From positions 1,302,001 to 1,366,000 of the forward strand of contig NZ_CP089746.1 of NCBI RefSeq assembly GCF_029541745.1: 64,000 nt of DNA, given 5' to 3'. This document shows positions 37,772 through 46,012 of the stretch, piece by piece. The stretch is from Streptomyces sp. LX-29. GTDB taxonomy: Bacteria > Actinomycetota > Actinomycetes > Streptomycetales > Streptomycetaceae. How positions within the stretch are numbered: position 1 is the first letter of the stretch; every line of letters starts with the position of its first letter. Both the position numbers and the translations under genes were made by a program. Under the pieces are notes generated by a model that made no database searches, had not been told where the DNA came from, and was given only the letters and a program-made list of their open reading frames with translations.

Positions 37772-38866
37772 TCACCGCTCCACGCACGTCGCCGCCGAGC
37801 CGCACGGCTTCCTGAGCAGAAGCAGGCGTCCGCGGCTGCCCTCCGGGTAGCGAAGGTTGAGCGAGGGAGTGGACACGCTTTCGAAGCCGGTGACGGGATC
37901 CGTCGGACCCGGCCCGAGTCCGCCTCCGTCGAGCAGCCGGTTCAGCGGCGTTCCGGGCTTCGTGTACACCGAGCTCAGCGCCTGCCCCTGCTCGGCGGGG
38001 TCGTTCAGGAAATGCAGCGCCGTCGTGCCCCGCCTGCCGTCGTGCCAGAAGACCGAGTTCAGGACGCCGGCCGGTTGGTAGCCGAATCCCGTGTTCGACG
38101 AGTAGAAGGGAGAGCGCTTGGCGGGAACCCGCACGGCGAGATCGCCCACCCCGGCGTCGTTCATCTGGTGGTCGTAGGTGATCTTTCGCACGACTTCGAC
38201 CGGCGTGTCCGCCTCCCGCAGGGTGGCGGCGTAGCGAGGGTCGTTGGTGTAGGCGGCGAGCGCGTAGAAGTGGAGTGCTCCCGGGATGTTCAGGCCGGCC
38301 GAGGCGGCAGCCGCCGGTTCCCGCACGAGGACGGACACCCGGATCTCCGCGTAGGTCGCTCGCCGCGGGGGTTTGCCGTCGATCCGCGGGTTCTCGCCGC
38401 AGAAGTTCGTGATCGCCACGATCCCGTCGTTCGCGCTCCCCAGCCCGAGCTCCGACGCGGGGCGGAACGCGTAGCCCCGGGGCAGGAGGGGAAGCAGCTT
38501 GTCCTTGCCGACGCGTACGGCGTTGCCGACCTCGGTGGCGAACGACTTGTCGTAGGTGTGCAGGACCGTGAAGCCGGCCTGGTGCGCTTCAGGGGCGCGG
38601 TCCGCCGTCGTTCCCGCCACGGGACTGCTGGACCGGCAGACCACTCGGGCGTCAGCCGGGTCGGCGGTCGCCGAGGCGGGGGCGGCCGCGAGCGGCGTCG
38701 CCGCGCCGAGCACCAGGAGAGCGAGGCTCGTGAGCCGTCTTCGGGCCAGACCCCGGAGGGGGTGCGAGGCGATCCGTCCGATCGCTTCCAGGGTGGCCGG
38801 CGGGACGAGCGGCCCTGCCGCCCCAGGGGTTCGCGGTCCTCGCCCACGTCTCCGAAACGGACGCAT
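37772..38866 (-). CDS. Secreted protein of unknown function
   Basis: A 364-residue protein. A twin-arginine-like or long Sec signal is visible: an extended basic N-terminus of about 40 residues, RRLTSLALLVLGAATPLAA, and cleavage near ASATA. The mature part has LLPLLPRGYAFRP, YAEIRVSVLV, ALHFYALAAYTNDPRYA, and cysteines (VVCRS, NFCGEN, PCGSAATC) for possible disulfides. The LLPRGY and aYAEI pattern recalls acetoacetate decarboxylase-like beta-barrel proteins, but this is weak. No neighbour suggests a role. A shorter start within the basic region is possible. Confidence 0.7.
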   Translation of the reverse strand: MRPFRRRGRGPRTPGAAGPLVPPATLEAIGRIASHPLRGLARRRLTSLALLVLGAATPLAAAPASATADPADARVVCRSSSPVAGTTADRAPEAHQAGFTVLHTYDKSFATEVGNAVRVGKDKLLPLLPRGYAFRPASELGLGSANDGIVAITNFCGENPRIDGKPPRRATYAEIRVSVLVREPAAAASAGLNIPGALHFYALAAYTNDPRYAATLREADTPVEVVRKITYDHQMNDAGVGDLAVRVPAKRSPFYSSNTGFGYQPAGVLNSVFWHDGRRGTTALHFLNDPAEQGQALSSVYTKPGTPLNRLLDGGGLGPGPTDPVTGFESVSTPSLNLRYPEGSRGRLLLLRKPCGSAATCVER

Positions 38867-39104
38867 GTGTCACCTCAGCGTGTCAGGGTGCGCAGCCGCT
38901 TTCGTCCCGGCCCGCGCCAGGTGGAGTGATAGGCGTGATCCATTAGCTGACGCCCGACGACGGGCGGCAACCGCTCCGTGATCGGGTTAGTGCAGACGGC
39001 CGACCGCCGAGCCGGGCCACCCGGCCGCATCGCCGACCCCAGCGCTCATCCGCCGACGTGCTCGGTGACACACGCCGGTGTTCGGGACGCCGCGGTCGCG
39101 CCCG

Positions 39105-39240
39105 GACACGGGCGGCCCCCACACACGAGTGGCCCCCACACACACGCGGGCCCGGACACGAGCGGCCCACACACACGGGCCCGGACACGGTCGGGCCTGC
39201 ACACACGCGGGCCCGGACACACGCGGGCCCGGCCCGGATC
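39105..39240. repeat. Imperfect tandem repeats rich in CACACACG and GGGCCCGGACAC
   Basis: About seven irregular units of roughly 18-22 bases built from CACACACGCGGGCCCGGACA fill this stretch. The surrounding gap 38867-39275 holds no gene I can support. Confidence 0.8.
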
Positions 39241-39275
39241 CGAGGACCTCGGGCCGGGCCGGACGCGTCCGCCGA

Positions 39276-39761
39276 TCAGTCGAGCGCGGCGGCGAACATG
39301 CCGGGCTGGTAGGAACCTCCCCGCTGGTGCACGATCACGGCGAGCCGGTTGGCCGCGTTGATCAGGCCGACCAGGCAGACCAGCGCGGCGATCTGGTCGT
39401 CGTCGTAGTGCTTGCGCACCTGGTCCCAGGTCTCGTCGGACACGCCGCCGTGGGCGTCGGCGAGCCGGGTACCCTCTTCCGCGAGCGCCAACGCGGCCCG
39501 CTCGGCCTCGGTGAACACGGTGGACTCGCGCCAGGCGGCGACCAGATGGAGCCGGACCGCGGTTTCGCCGTCGGCCGCGGCCTCCTTGGTGTGCATGTCG
39601 ATGCACCAACCGCAGCCGTTGATCTGGCTGGCGCGCAGCGACACCAGCTCCTGGGTGGACTTCGGCAGCGGCGACTGGTGGATCACCAGTCCGGCGTTGG
39701 CGAACCGCTTGGCGAACTTGGCGGCGATCTCGTTGTCGAACAGGTTGAACCGGGCGTCCAT
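39276..39761 (-). CDS. Carboxymuconolactone decarboxylase/AhpD-like protein
   Basis: A 161-residue protein of the CMD/AhpD fold. The redox motif NGCGWCIDMH (Cys50, Cys53, His57) is typical of AhpD-like peroxidase-associated proteins, and IAALVCLVGLINAANRLAV is the conserved C-terminal helix. Start ATG 39761. In actinobacteria such genes are common partners of ECF41 sigma factors (family knowledge); a damaged ECF41 gene lies divergently next to it. A CGTCACA-N16-CATC element upstream (39800-39826) resembles the reported ECF41 promoter pattern. Confidence 0.9.
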   Translation of the reverse strand: MDARFNLFDNEIAAKFAKRFANAGLVIHQSPLPKSTQELVSLRASQINGCGWCIDMHTKEAAADGETAVRLHLVAAWRESTVFTEAERAALALAEEGTRLADAHGGVSDETWDQVRKHYDDDQIAALVCLVGLINAANRLAVIVHQRGGSYQPGMFAAALD

Positions 39762-39942
39762 GATCGTCCTCACTTGTCGTGTCGCACTGTCGAACACGAG
39801 ATGCCGGCGAGCCGCTCCGTGTGACGGGATGACCGTGTGACGTGCGCCACCGCTCACGGGTGTCACAACGTCGCGGGGACCGGTGTCCGACCTGGCTGCG
39901 GTGGGTGGGCGTCGATCTCGGCTCGGTGGCGATCTCGGCTCG

Positions 39943-40153
39943 GTGCGGGACCAGCGTGCGTACCTGGTCCGGATCACCACCCGCCAGCCGCTGAGCCGGC
40001 TGCGTACGCTCCATCGAGCACGAGATCGACACCGTCGTGGCGGTGCGCGTCGACGACGGCCTCGTCACCGGGCTCTACGCCGTGCGGAATCCCGAGACGC
40101 TGTCCCCCATGCGGCGGCAGAGCGTGCGGCGGCAGACCGTGCTGCGCCGCTGA
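39943..40153 (+). pseudogene. Remnant of an ECF41-type (SigJ-like) sigma factor gene
   Basis: Two fragments in different frames. From 39943, VRDQRAYLVRITTRQPLSRLRTL matches in its parts (RAYLVRITTRQ, LSRLRT) the end of sigma region 2 of SigJ-type factors. The frame then shifts at about 40010, and the continuation SIEHEIDTVVAVRVDDG and LVTGLYAVRNPETLS resembles the C-terminal SnoaL-like extension of ECF41 proteins, ending at TGA 40151. Region 4 and most of the extension are missing, as is region 2 before residue 39943. This is an internal deletion plus frameshift, not a functional gene. Confidence 0.78.
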
Positions 40154-40159
40154 GCCCCA

Positions 40160-40224
40160 AGCCCCAAGCCCCCCCCCCCCGCCCCCGGCCCCCCGGCCCC
40201 CGACCCCCGACCCCCGACCCCCGC
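40160..40224. repeat. Poly-C and CCCCCGA tandem repeat
   Basis: A run of ten or more C is followed by CCCCCGGC words and three to four CCCCCGA units. It directly follows the sigma factor remnant; such tracts are prone to slippage. Confidence 0.85.
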
Positions 40225-40325
40225 GGAAACGATCACGACCGGCGTCACCGCCCGGCGCGGTCGAAGCCGTGGCGGCACATCCCCCCATCACCCGTCAGGT
40301 CGCGCGCTCGTCGCGTCCCGCCCCC

Positions 40326-41009
40326 TCACTCGTAGCTGACCGCGGGGTACCAGTCGTCCCGACCCTGGCGGGTGAGATCGAGGAGGTGCCACACCGGGCT
40401 GAGCAGGTCGATGCCGCGCTCGTCGATGTCGTCGGCCATACGGGGGTGCACCGAGTAGAAGTGGCGTGTCGCCCCCTCGCCGTCGCGGGCGAACACCGAC
40501 ACCGTCGAGTCCTGGTTGCCCTCGGCGTCTTCGCTGCCGAGGTCGCGTTTGAAGGTGCCGGCCCCGGCGCTGAGCAGGCGCAGGTTCGTCCAGTGCCGGC
40601 TTCGCGCGTACGTGCGGAGTGTGGGGAGGTCGGCCGCGGCGACGATCACGAAGTCGACGTTGCGCGTGACGTGGTGGGCGATGCCGTTGAACCCGTCGAT
40701 CCACATGGTGCACATGGGACACGCCTGGGTCTGCCGCTTGCCGTACATGAAGTGGTAGACGACCAAATCGCGTCCGGGACGGGTGAACAGCTCGCTCAGT
40801 CGGACGGTCGTCACCGGCTCGTCACCGGCCCGCAGGTCGGCGGGGCCTTCCTCGAACACGTAGTCGTCGACGACGGGGCCCAGCGGCAGTCGGCGGCGCA
40901 GCTCGGCGACGCGTTCGCGATGGCGCATCAGCTCGATCTCGGCCTGCCGCAACTCCTCGCGGGCGCTGAGGCATTCGGTCGACTCCCCCGTGAGATTGGT
41001 TTGACGCAT
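40326..41009 (-). CDS. DUF899 family (thioredoxin-like) protein
   Basis: A 227-residue protein of the DUF899 family, which has a thioredoxin-like fold. The characteristic YHFMYGKRQTQACPMCTMWIDG is seen as LVVYHFMYGK and CPMCTMWIDGFNG, with a CxxC pair. VSVFARDGEGATRHFYSVHPR and a C-terminal LLDLTRQGRDDWYP complete the pattern. Function in the family is not established; dithiol redox activity is plausible. ATG 41009 follows GGAGG. Confidence 0.88.
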   Translation of the reverse strand: MRQTNLTGESTECLSAREELRQAEIELMRHRERVAELRRRLPLGPVVDDYVFEEGPADLRAGDEPVTTVRLSELFTRPGRDLVVYHFMYGKRQTQACPMCTMWIDGFNGIAHHVTRNVDFVIVAAADLPTLRTYARSRHWTNLRLLSAGAGTFKRDLGSEDAEGNQDSTVSVFARDGEGATRHFYSVHPRMADDIDERGIDLLSPVWHLLDLTRQGRDDWYPAVSYE

Positions 41010-41261
41010 CGCTACCTCCCGGAGGATGACCGGCGCAGTCGTCGTCTGATGGCCCCCCGTCCGGCTCTCGTCACCATTGTCGGGGTGGGTCCGGGGGCGC
41101 GCGAGGCGGCGGCACGGCCAGGCCGGACGTCGACCGCGTGCGGCGCACCGTGTGCGTCACGCGTGACCCACCGTGCGCCGACCGCCCACGCCCGCTCCCG
41201 GCCGCGCCCCCGGCGCCCGCCACTAACGGGCGCCCGCCGCGGACGGGTGTGTCCTGCCTGT

Positions 41262-42056
41262 TCAGGCGGCGTCGGCTCGCGCCGCGGTGACCACCACCGC
41301 GGCGTACCGCAGGGTGAAGGCGCCGCCCATCGCGTCGATCGCGGCCCCCACGCCCGTCAGCAGTTCCTCCAGCGCGGCCGGCGGGACGCGGCCGACGTCG
41401 CCCCCGGTCCGCAGCTGGTCCAGCCACTCGTCCCGGGTGTAGGCGCGTTCCCAGTCGAATTGCCACCGCTCCGGCTCGCCGAACGCGCCCGCCTGCCGCA
41501 TGCCCTCCGCCGCGCGGTCGAAGAGCGCCGCGTAGCCGTCGCGGGCGGACCCGTCCCAGGGGTTGCGCGGCGCGTCGGGCAGGGCCCGGCGGTAGACCTC
41601 GGAGAAGGCGTCCGCCGCCTCGGGCGAGGGCTGGAACACGTTCCAGAAGGCGGCCAGCCGGCCGCCGGGACGCAGCACCTCGGCCGCCTTGACCGCTCCC
41701 GCGAGCGGGTCGATCCAGTGCCAGGTCTGTCCGGCGACGACCGCGTCGAAGGACCGGCCGGCCGGGTCCCAGGACTCGAAGCTCGCCACCTCGGCCTCGA
41801 TCCCGCCGCCGCGGGCGAAGCCCGCCATCCGCGCGTCGACGTCGACGCCCAGCACGCGGCAGCCGGCCGCGCGGAACTGCCGGGCCGCGATGCCGGTGCC
41901 GACGCCGACGTCGAGGACGTCCGGCCCGGGTGCGGCGGCGACGATCGCCTCCACCAGGGCGTCGGGGTAGCGGGGCCGCGCTCGGTCGTAGCGCTCGGGG
42001 TCCAGGCCGAACGACTCGGCGGGTCCACGGTGTCGATGAGGCTCACGCGCGGGCAT
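41262..42056 (-). CDS. Class I SAM-dependent methyltransferase
   Basis: A 264-residue methyltransferase. Motif I DVLDVGVGTGIAARQF, VLGVDVDARMAGFARG, and the post-motif VVAGQTWHWIDP resemble the UbiE/methyltransferase-11 group. The substrate is unknown. GGAG lies nine bases before ATG 42056; upstream in-frame ATGs fall inside the palindromic operators and are unlikely. It is divergent from the TetR gene at 42276, and both operators lie within 62 bases of its start, so it is probably the repressed target. Confidence 0.87.
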   Translation of the reverse strand: MPAREPHRHRGPAESFGLDPERYDRARPRYPDALVEAIVAAAPGPDVLDVGVGTGIAARQFRAAGCRVLGVDVDARMAGFARGGGIEAEVASFESWDPAGRSFDAVVAGQTWHWIDPLAGAVKAAEVLRPGGRLAAFWNVFQPSPEAADAFSEVYRRALPDAPRNPWDGSARDGYAALFDRAAEGMRQAGAFGEPERWQFDWERAYTRDEWLDQLRTGGDVGRVPPAALEELLTGVGAAIDAMGGAFTLRYAAVVVTAARADAA

Positions 42057-42077
42057 CGGCGCGCGCTCCGGCGGTAA

Positions 42078-42095
42078 AGTGGGCATATGCCCACT
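42078..42095. promoter_or_regulatory. Palindromic operator 1
   Basis: A perfect 18-base palindrome, AGTGGGCATATGCCCACT. It is 22 bases upstream of the methyltransferase start. Confidence 0.8.
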
Positions 42096-42097
42096 CT

Positions 42098-42117
42098 GAG
42101 TGGGCACATGCCCACTC
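42098..42117. promoter_or_regulatory. Palindromic operator 2
   Basis: GAGTGGGCA and TGCCCACTC arms around a CA centre. Its centre is 21 bases, two helical turns, from that of operator 1, which suits cooperative binding of two TetR dimers. Confidence 0.8.
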
Positions 42118-42123
42118 GTCAAG

Positions 42124-42195
42124 CGGGCTCGCCCGCGTGCCGGACAACGGGCTCGCCTGCGTGCCGGACAACGGGCTCTTCAACGGGCTCGTCAA
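42124..42195. repeat. Nested 24-bp and 12-bp direct repeats
   Basis: Two 24-base units starting CGGGCTCGCC and ending GCCGGACAA are followed by two 12-base units (CGGGCTCTTCAA, CGGGCTCGTCAA). They lie between the operators and the TetR start. Confidence 0.85.
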
Positions 42196-42275
42196 CGGCT
42201 CCTCACCGGCTCCTCGACGGACGGATCCGGCGAAGCGTCGACGGCGAGCCGTCAGAACAGGGAAGGATGCACGGC

Positions 42276-42932
42276 ATGCCGACAGGGGTGGCTCTCCGCG
42301 ACGTACACCAGCAGTTGTTCGACGCCGCCGAGCGCGTCCTGCTCCGGGACGGGCCGAGCGCCCTGACCAGCCGGGCGGTCACCACGGAGGCGGGCTGCGC
42401 CAAGGGGGTCCTGCACCGGCACTTCGCCGACTTCGACGCCTTCCTCGCCGAGCTCGTGCTGGACCGCGTCGCCCGGATCGACCAGCAGGCCGCCGCCCTC
42501 CGCGCGTCCGCCGGGACCGGCACCGTCGCCGGCAACCTCACCGGCGCGCTGACGGACCTGTTCGCGTCGGTCGCCGTGGCCATCGTCGGCCTCGTCACCT
42601 CCCGGGACGAGCTGCGTACCCGGCTGCGCCAGGCCCGGCCGGCCGGCGTTCCGGTCCTGGCCGAGGCCACGGCCATGATCGCCTCGTATCTGAGCGCCGA
42701 GCGCGAGCGGGGCCGCCTCACGCCCGACGCGGACGTCGACGCCCTCGCCCCCACGCTGATCGGAGCCGGGCACCTGCTGTTCGCCGACCGCAAGGGCACC
42801 CCGCCGGAGGCCGAAGCCGTCCAGCGGGTCGTGGTCACGGTCATCGCCCAAGCGGCGCCCGCCCCGAACCCGGTGCCGTCCGAGCCGGCACCCGGCGTGG
42901 ACGGCGGGGCGGCCGATACCCGGCGTGGCTGA
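42276..42932 (+). CDS. TetR family transcriptional regulator
   Basis: A 218-residue regulator. The HTH region (LTSRAVTTEAGCAKGVLHRHFADFDAFLAELV) is read in parts: TSRAVTTEAG and KGVLHRHFADFDAFL. The C-terminal domain is Ala-rich and variable. GGAAGG lies nine bases before ATG 42276; the frame is open to 42087 but that part is operators and repeats. It should bind the twin palindromes and control the divergent methyltransferase and perhaps itself. Confidence 0.87.
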   Translation: MPTGVALRDVHQQLFDAAERVLLRDGPSALTSRAVTTEAGCAKGVLHRHFADFDAFLAELVLDRVARIDQQAAALRASAGTGTVAGNLTGALTDLFASVAVAIVGLVTSRDELRTRLRQARPAGVPVLAEATAMIASYLSAERERGRLTPDADVDALAPTLIGAGHLLFADRKGTPPEAEAVQRVVVTVIAQAAPAPNPVPSEPAPGVDGGAADTRRG

Positions 42933-43038
42933 TACTCCACGTCGGGTTTGCCTCCGAGGTGGGACTGTGCGAGCCTCGTCAACCGACTCTTCCGAAGGGG
43001 CTGTTCATGACGCTCGGCATGCTTCTCGGCGATACCTC

Positions 43039-43060
43039 CTCCCGCGCTTCGACGCGGGAG
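43039..43060 (+). terminator. Hairpin downstream of the TetR gene
   Basis: CTCCCGCG and CGCGGGAG with a CTTCGA loop. A 19-codon ORF (43008-43067, MTLGMLLGD start, with GAAGGGG upstream) overlaps it; I regard that as doubtful. Confidence 0.6.
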
Positions 43061-43120
43061 CGGTAGCCCCTGCCTGCCTCGCGAACGCCCGCGCGCACCA
43101 CCGCGCCCGCGCGCGTTCCG

Positions 43121-43203
43121 GCGCCCACGCGTACGACGGTGCCCGCGCGTAGTCCCGCGCCCACGCGTACGACGGTGCCCGCGCGTAGTCCCGCGCCCAC
43201 GCG
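43121..43203. repeat. Perfect 36-bp tandem repeat, 2.3 copies
   Basis: Two identical 36-base units (43121-43156, 43157-43192) starting GCGCCCACGCGTACGACGG are followed by 11 bases of a third. The gap 42933-43455 otherwise holds no supported gene; an ORF on the minus strand merely translates the repeat. Confidence 0.92.
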
Positions 43204-43455
43204 ATAGGACGCCTGCGTCCGAGTCGCGCTGGGCGCGGACGTCACGGCCCGTCAGCTCGCACGGTCGCCCCGGCCCGCCGGCTCACGCGGCCGGCCCCGC
43301 GCGGTCGGTCCCGTCGGCTGCCCCCGCACGGTCGCTCGCCCCGCACGGTCGCTGGCCGCGCACGGTCGCCCGGCCGCGCGCGGCGCCGTGGCCTGCCCGC
43401 TCCTCGTCGAAGTGCTCTTCGTGCCCCGCACATCCCTTCACGAGGAGTACCGACC

Positions 43456-44586
43456 ATGTCCACGATCCACTGGGTCGAGGCCCACACCACCCACGCCGCC
43501 CGCTGGCACTCCGAGAGCGGCGCCCCGGCTCCCCGGCGGGTCGTCGTCGCCGACGACCGGACGCGGGCCGACACCGCCTACCGACTGGCCTGTGAGGGCA
43601 CCGCGCTGCTGTGGCGCGGCGACTACCACGGCGGCCGACGGCTGTTGGAGGCGCTCGGCCGTCGCCTCGACCGGAAGCCGCCCCGGGTCGGCGGCGACCC
43701 GGCCGACTCCTTCCGGCTGCACCGCCGGGCCCGTGGCCACCGGGCCCGGGTGCTGGGTCGGGTCCTGCTCGTGCTGGAGGACGACCACGTGCTGGCACTG
43801 CGCCGGGCGCCCGACGTCCGCCGGGCGTGCGCGGAGGCGTACGGTCCGCCGCGCGGCGCCGTGGCCATCGCGTTCCGGGAGCTCCTCGGCGTGATCGGGG
43901 CGCACCACTGGCGCCTCAAGGGCGTCCCCGTCCCCGCCCTCGACGCGCGGATACATCCGCACTACGGGGTGTTCTCGCCGGTCAGGGGCGAGTACGTCGA
44001 TCTGGTGGCGCGGGCCCCGCTGCCCTGGCCGACCGGGCGCGGCGCTGCCCGTACCGCGTTCGACCTGGGCACGGGGACCGGGGTGCTCGCCGCGGTGCTG
44101 GCCCGCCGGGGCGTCGATCGCGTCGTCGGCACCGACGTCAACGCGCGCGCAGTGGCCTGCGCCCGCGAGAACATCGACCGCCTGGGTCTGACCGGGCGTG
44201 TCGAGGCGACGGGGCCCGAGCTCTTCCCGGAGGGCCGCGCGGACCTCGTCGTGTGCAACCCGCCCTGGCTTCCCGCCCGACCGACCTCCGCGGTCGAGCA
44301 GGGCGTCTACGACCCGGACGGCCGCATGCTCCACTCCTTCCTGGCCGGGCTCGCCGACCGCCTCGAACCGGCCGGCGAGGGCTGGCTCGTCCTGTCGGAC
44401 CTGGCCGAGCGCCTCGGGCTGAGGACGCGCGACGAACTGCTCGCGGCCGTCGCGGCGGCGGGCCTGCGGGTGGTCGGGCGCCACGACACCCGGCCGCGCC
44501 ATCCCCGGGCGCGGGACGCCGCCGACCCGCTGCACGCCGCGCGCGCCGCGGAGGTCACCTCGCTGTGGCGCCTCTCCCCCGCCTGA
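43456..44586 (+). CDS. HemK-like class I methyltransferase
   Basis: A 376-residue protein. The C-terminal half is a SAM methyltransferase: AFDLGTGTGVLAAVLARRG, VVGTDVNARAVACARENI, and the NPPW motif (VVCNPPWLPARP) typical of N-methyltransferases acting on planar nitrogen such as glutamine amide, rRNA or DNA bases. The N-terminal 180 residues form an unfamiliar domain with many Arg. ATG 43456 with GAGGAG upstream. Substrate unknown; not PrmC itself, which would sit with prfA. Confidence 0.85.
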   Translation: MSTIHWVEAHTTHAARWHSESGAPAPRRVVVADDRTRADTAYRLACEGTALLWRGDYHGGRRLLEALGRRLDRKPPRVGGDPADSFRLHRRARGHRARVLGRVLLVLEDDHVLALRRAPDVRRACAEAYGPPRGAVAIAFRELLGVIGAHHWRLKGVPVPALDARIHPHYGVFSPVRGEYVDLVARAPLPWPTGRGAARTAFDLGTGTGVLAAVLARRGVDRVVGTDVNARAVACARENIDRLGLTGRVEATGPELFPEGRADLVVCNPPWLPARPTSAVEQGVYDPDGRMLHSFLAGLADRLEPAGEGWLVLSDLAERLGLRTRDELLAAVAAAGLRVVGRHDTRPRHPRARDAADPLHAARAAEVTSLWRLSPA

Positions 44587-44776
44587 CCAAAGCGCCCGCT
44601 TACCCCTCCCGACGGCAGGACGAAACGATGAACTCCTACAAATCCTGATCACCGCTCTCCGTGGATCACCGCACCTGATCGACCGTCAACCCGCTGGCAG
44701 GGTGAGGGATACGGCTGATTCCTCGCACGGTCATCCACGCGGGGAGTTGTATCTTTGCGACAAAGGAGCGTGTGCG
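44587..44776. other. Intergenic region before the ketosynthase
   Basis: Contains a six-codon ORF (44628-44648, MNSYKS) with AGGA spaced correctly, probably chance, and TATCTT near 44750 as a possible -10 for the ketosynthase. Confidence 0.3.
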
Positions 44777-46000
44777 GTGAGCACTGAGTCCGACAACGTG
44801 CTGGTGACCGGCCTGGGGGCCACCACTCCGCTCGGCGGGGACGTCGCCTCGACCTGGTCGGCGATGGTGGAGGGTCGGTCCGGGATCGGCGCGATCGAGG
44901 AGGAGTGGGCGGCAAAGCTGCCGGTACGGATCGCGGGCCGGCTCGCGGTGGAGCCGACCGCGGTCCTGGACCGGGTGCTGGCCCGTCGCATGGATCGGTG
45001 CGAGCAGATAGCGCTCGTCGCCGCGCGGGAGGCGTGGGCGGACGCGGGCGCGCCGGACGTCGACCCCGAACGGCTGGCCGTGGTGATCGGCACCGGCACC
45101 GGGGGCGCCCTGACGCTGCTGGGCCAGGACGACATCCTGGAGACCTCCGGGGTGCGCAAGGTGTCTCCCCACACGGTCCCGATGCTGATGGCCAACGGCC
45201 CCGCGGCCTGGGTCAGCATCGACCTCGGGGCGCGTGGCGGCGCGCACACCCCGGTCAGCGCCTGCGCCTCCGGGGCCGAGGCGATCGCGACGGGGCTGGA
45301 TCTGATCCGCCTGGGCCGGGCCGACGTGGTCGTGGCGGGCGGCACCGAAGCCTGTATCCACCCGCTGCCGTTGGCGGGGTTCGCGCAGGCCAAGGCGCAC
45401 TCGACGCGCAATGACGCGCCCGACCGGGCGTCCCGCCCCTTCGACGCCGAGCGCGACGGGTTCGTCATCGGCGAGGGCGCGGCCGTGGTCGTCCTGGAGC
45501 GGGCGGGTTTCGCGGCCGCCCGCGCGGCCCGCGCCCATGCGACGCTGGCCGGCGCCGGCGTCACCTCGGACGCCCACCACATCACCGCCGCGCACCCCGA
45601 GGGGCAGGTCCGCGCGATGCGACTCGCCCTGTCCTCGGCGGGGTTGCCCCCGCGGGCGATCGAGCATGTACACGCCCATGCGACGTCCACGCCCCTGGGC
45701 GATCTCACCGAGGCCCGGTCGGTCGCGGAGGCCGTCGGCACGCACCCGGTCGTCACCGCGACCAAGTCGATGACCGGTCATCTCTTCGGGGCGGCGGGAG
45801 CGATCGGCGCGATCGCCGCGCTGCTCGCGGTCCGCGACGGCGTCGTCCCCGCGACCCGGAACCTCGACTCCCTCGACCCGCGGGTGGAGTTGGACGTCGT
45901 CGCCGGCGGGCCCCGGCGCGGCCGGATCGCGGCGGCGCTGGCGAACTCCTTCGGCTTCGGGGGCCACAATGCCTCGCTGGTGTTCACCCCCGCTCCCTGA
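44777..46000 (+). CDS. Stand-alone 3-oxoacyl-ACP synthase, KAS II (FabF)-like
   Basis: A 407-residue condensing enzyme. The active site is complete: Cys163 in SACASGAEA, His301 in HAHATSTPLGD, Lys330 and His335 in TKSMTGHLFGAAG, and the C-terminal NSFGFGGHNA loop. It should extend acyl-ACP with malonyl-ACP. No ACP, chain-length factor, malonyltransferase or FabG lies nearby, so it works with partners elsewhere. AAAGGAG lies eight bases before GTG 44777; the frame extends upstream to 44702. The aldo-keto reductase follows after 12 bases, so the two probably form an operon. Confidence 0.92.
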   Translation: MSTESDNVLVTGLGATTPLGGDVASTWSAMVEGRSGIGAIEEEWAAKLPVRIAGRLAVEPTAVLDRVLARRMDRCEQIALVAAREAWADAGAPDVDPERLAVVIGTGTGGALTLLGQDDILETSGVRKVSPHTVPMLMANGPAAWVSIDLGARGGAHTPVSACASGAEAIATGLDLIRLGRADVVVAGGTEACIHPLPLAGFAQAKAHSTRNDAPDRASRPFDAERDGFVIGEGAAVVVLERAGFAAARAARAHATLAGAGVTSDAHHITAAHPEGQVRAMRLALSSAGLPPRAIEHVHAHATSTPLGDLTEARSVAEAVGTHPVVTATKSMTGHLFGAAGAIGAIAALLAVRDGVVPATRNLDSLDPRVELDVVAGGPRRGRIAAALANSFGFGGHNASLVFTPAP

Positions 46001-46012
46001 TCTGGAGGTCCC

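Noticed and set aside
39883..40335. An intact gene across the sigma factor remnant
   Set aside because: The recognisable fragments lie in two frames, so no single frame encodes a complete sigma factor.
42087..42275. N-terminal extension of the TetR protein
   Set aside because: It would translate operators and repeats; a better start with a ribosome site is at 42276.
43121..43203. A CRISPR array
   Set aside because: The repeats are directly adjacent with no spacers, and there are no cas genes.
42979..43245. An 88-codon minus-strand ORF with 12-residue repeats
   Set aside because: It merely translates the 36-bp repeat, with no ribosome site and overlapping the terminator.
44628..44648. A six-codon ORF (MNSYKS) as a precursor peptide
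   Set aside because: Too short to support, with no processing genes beyond a methyltransferase.
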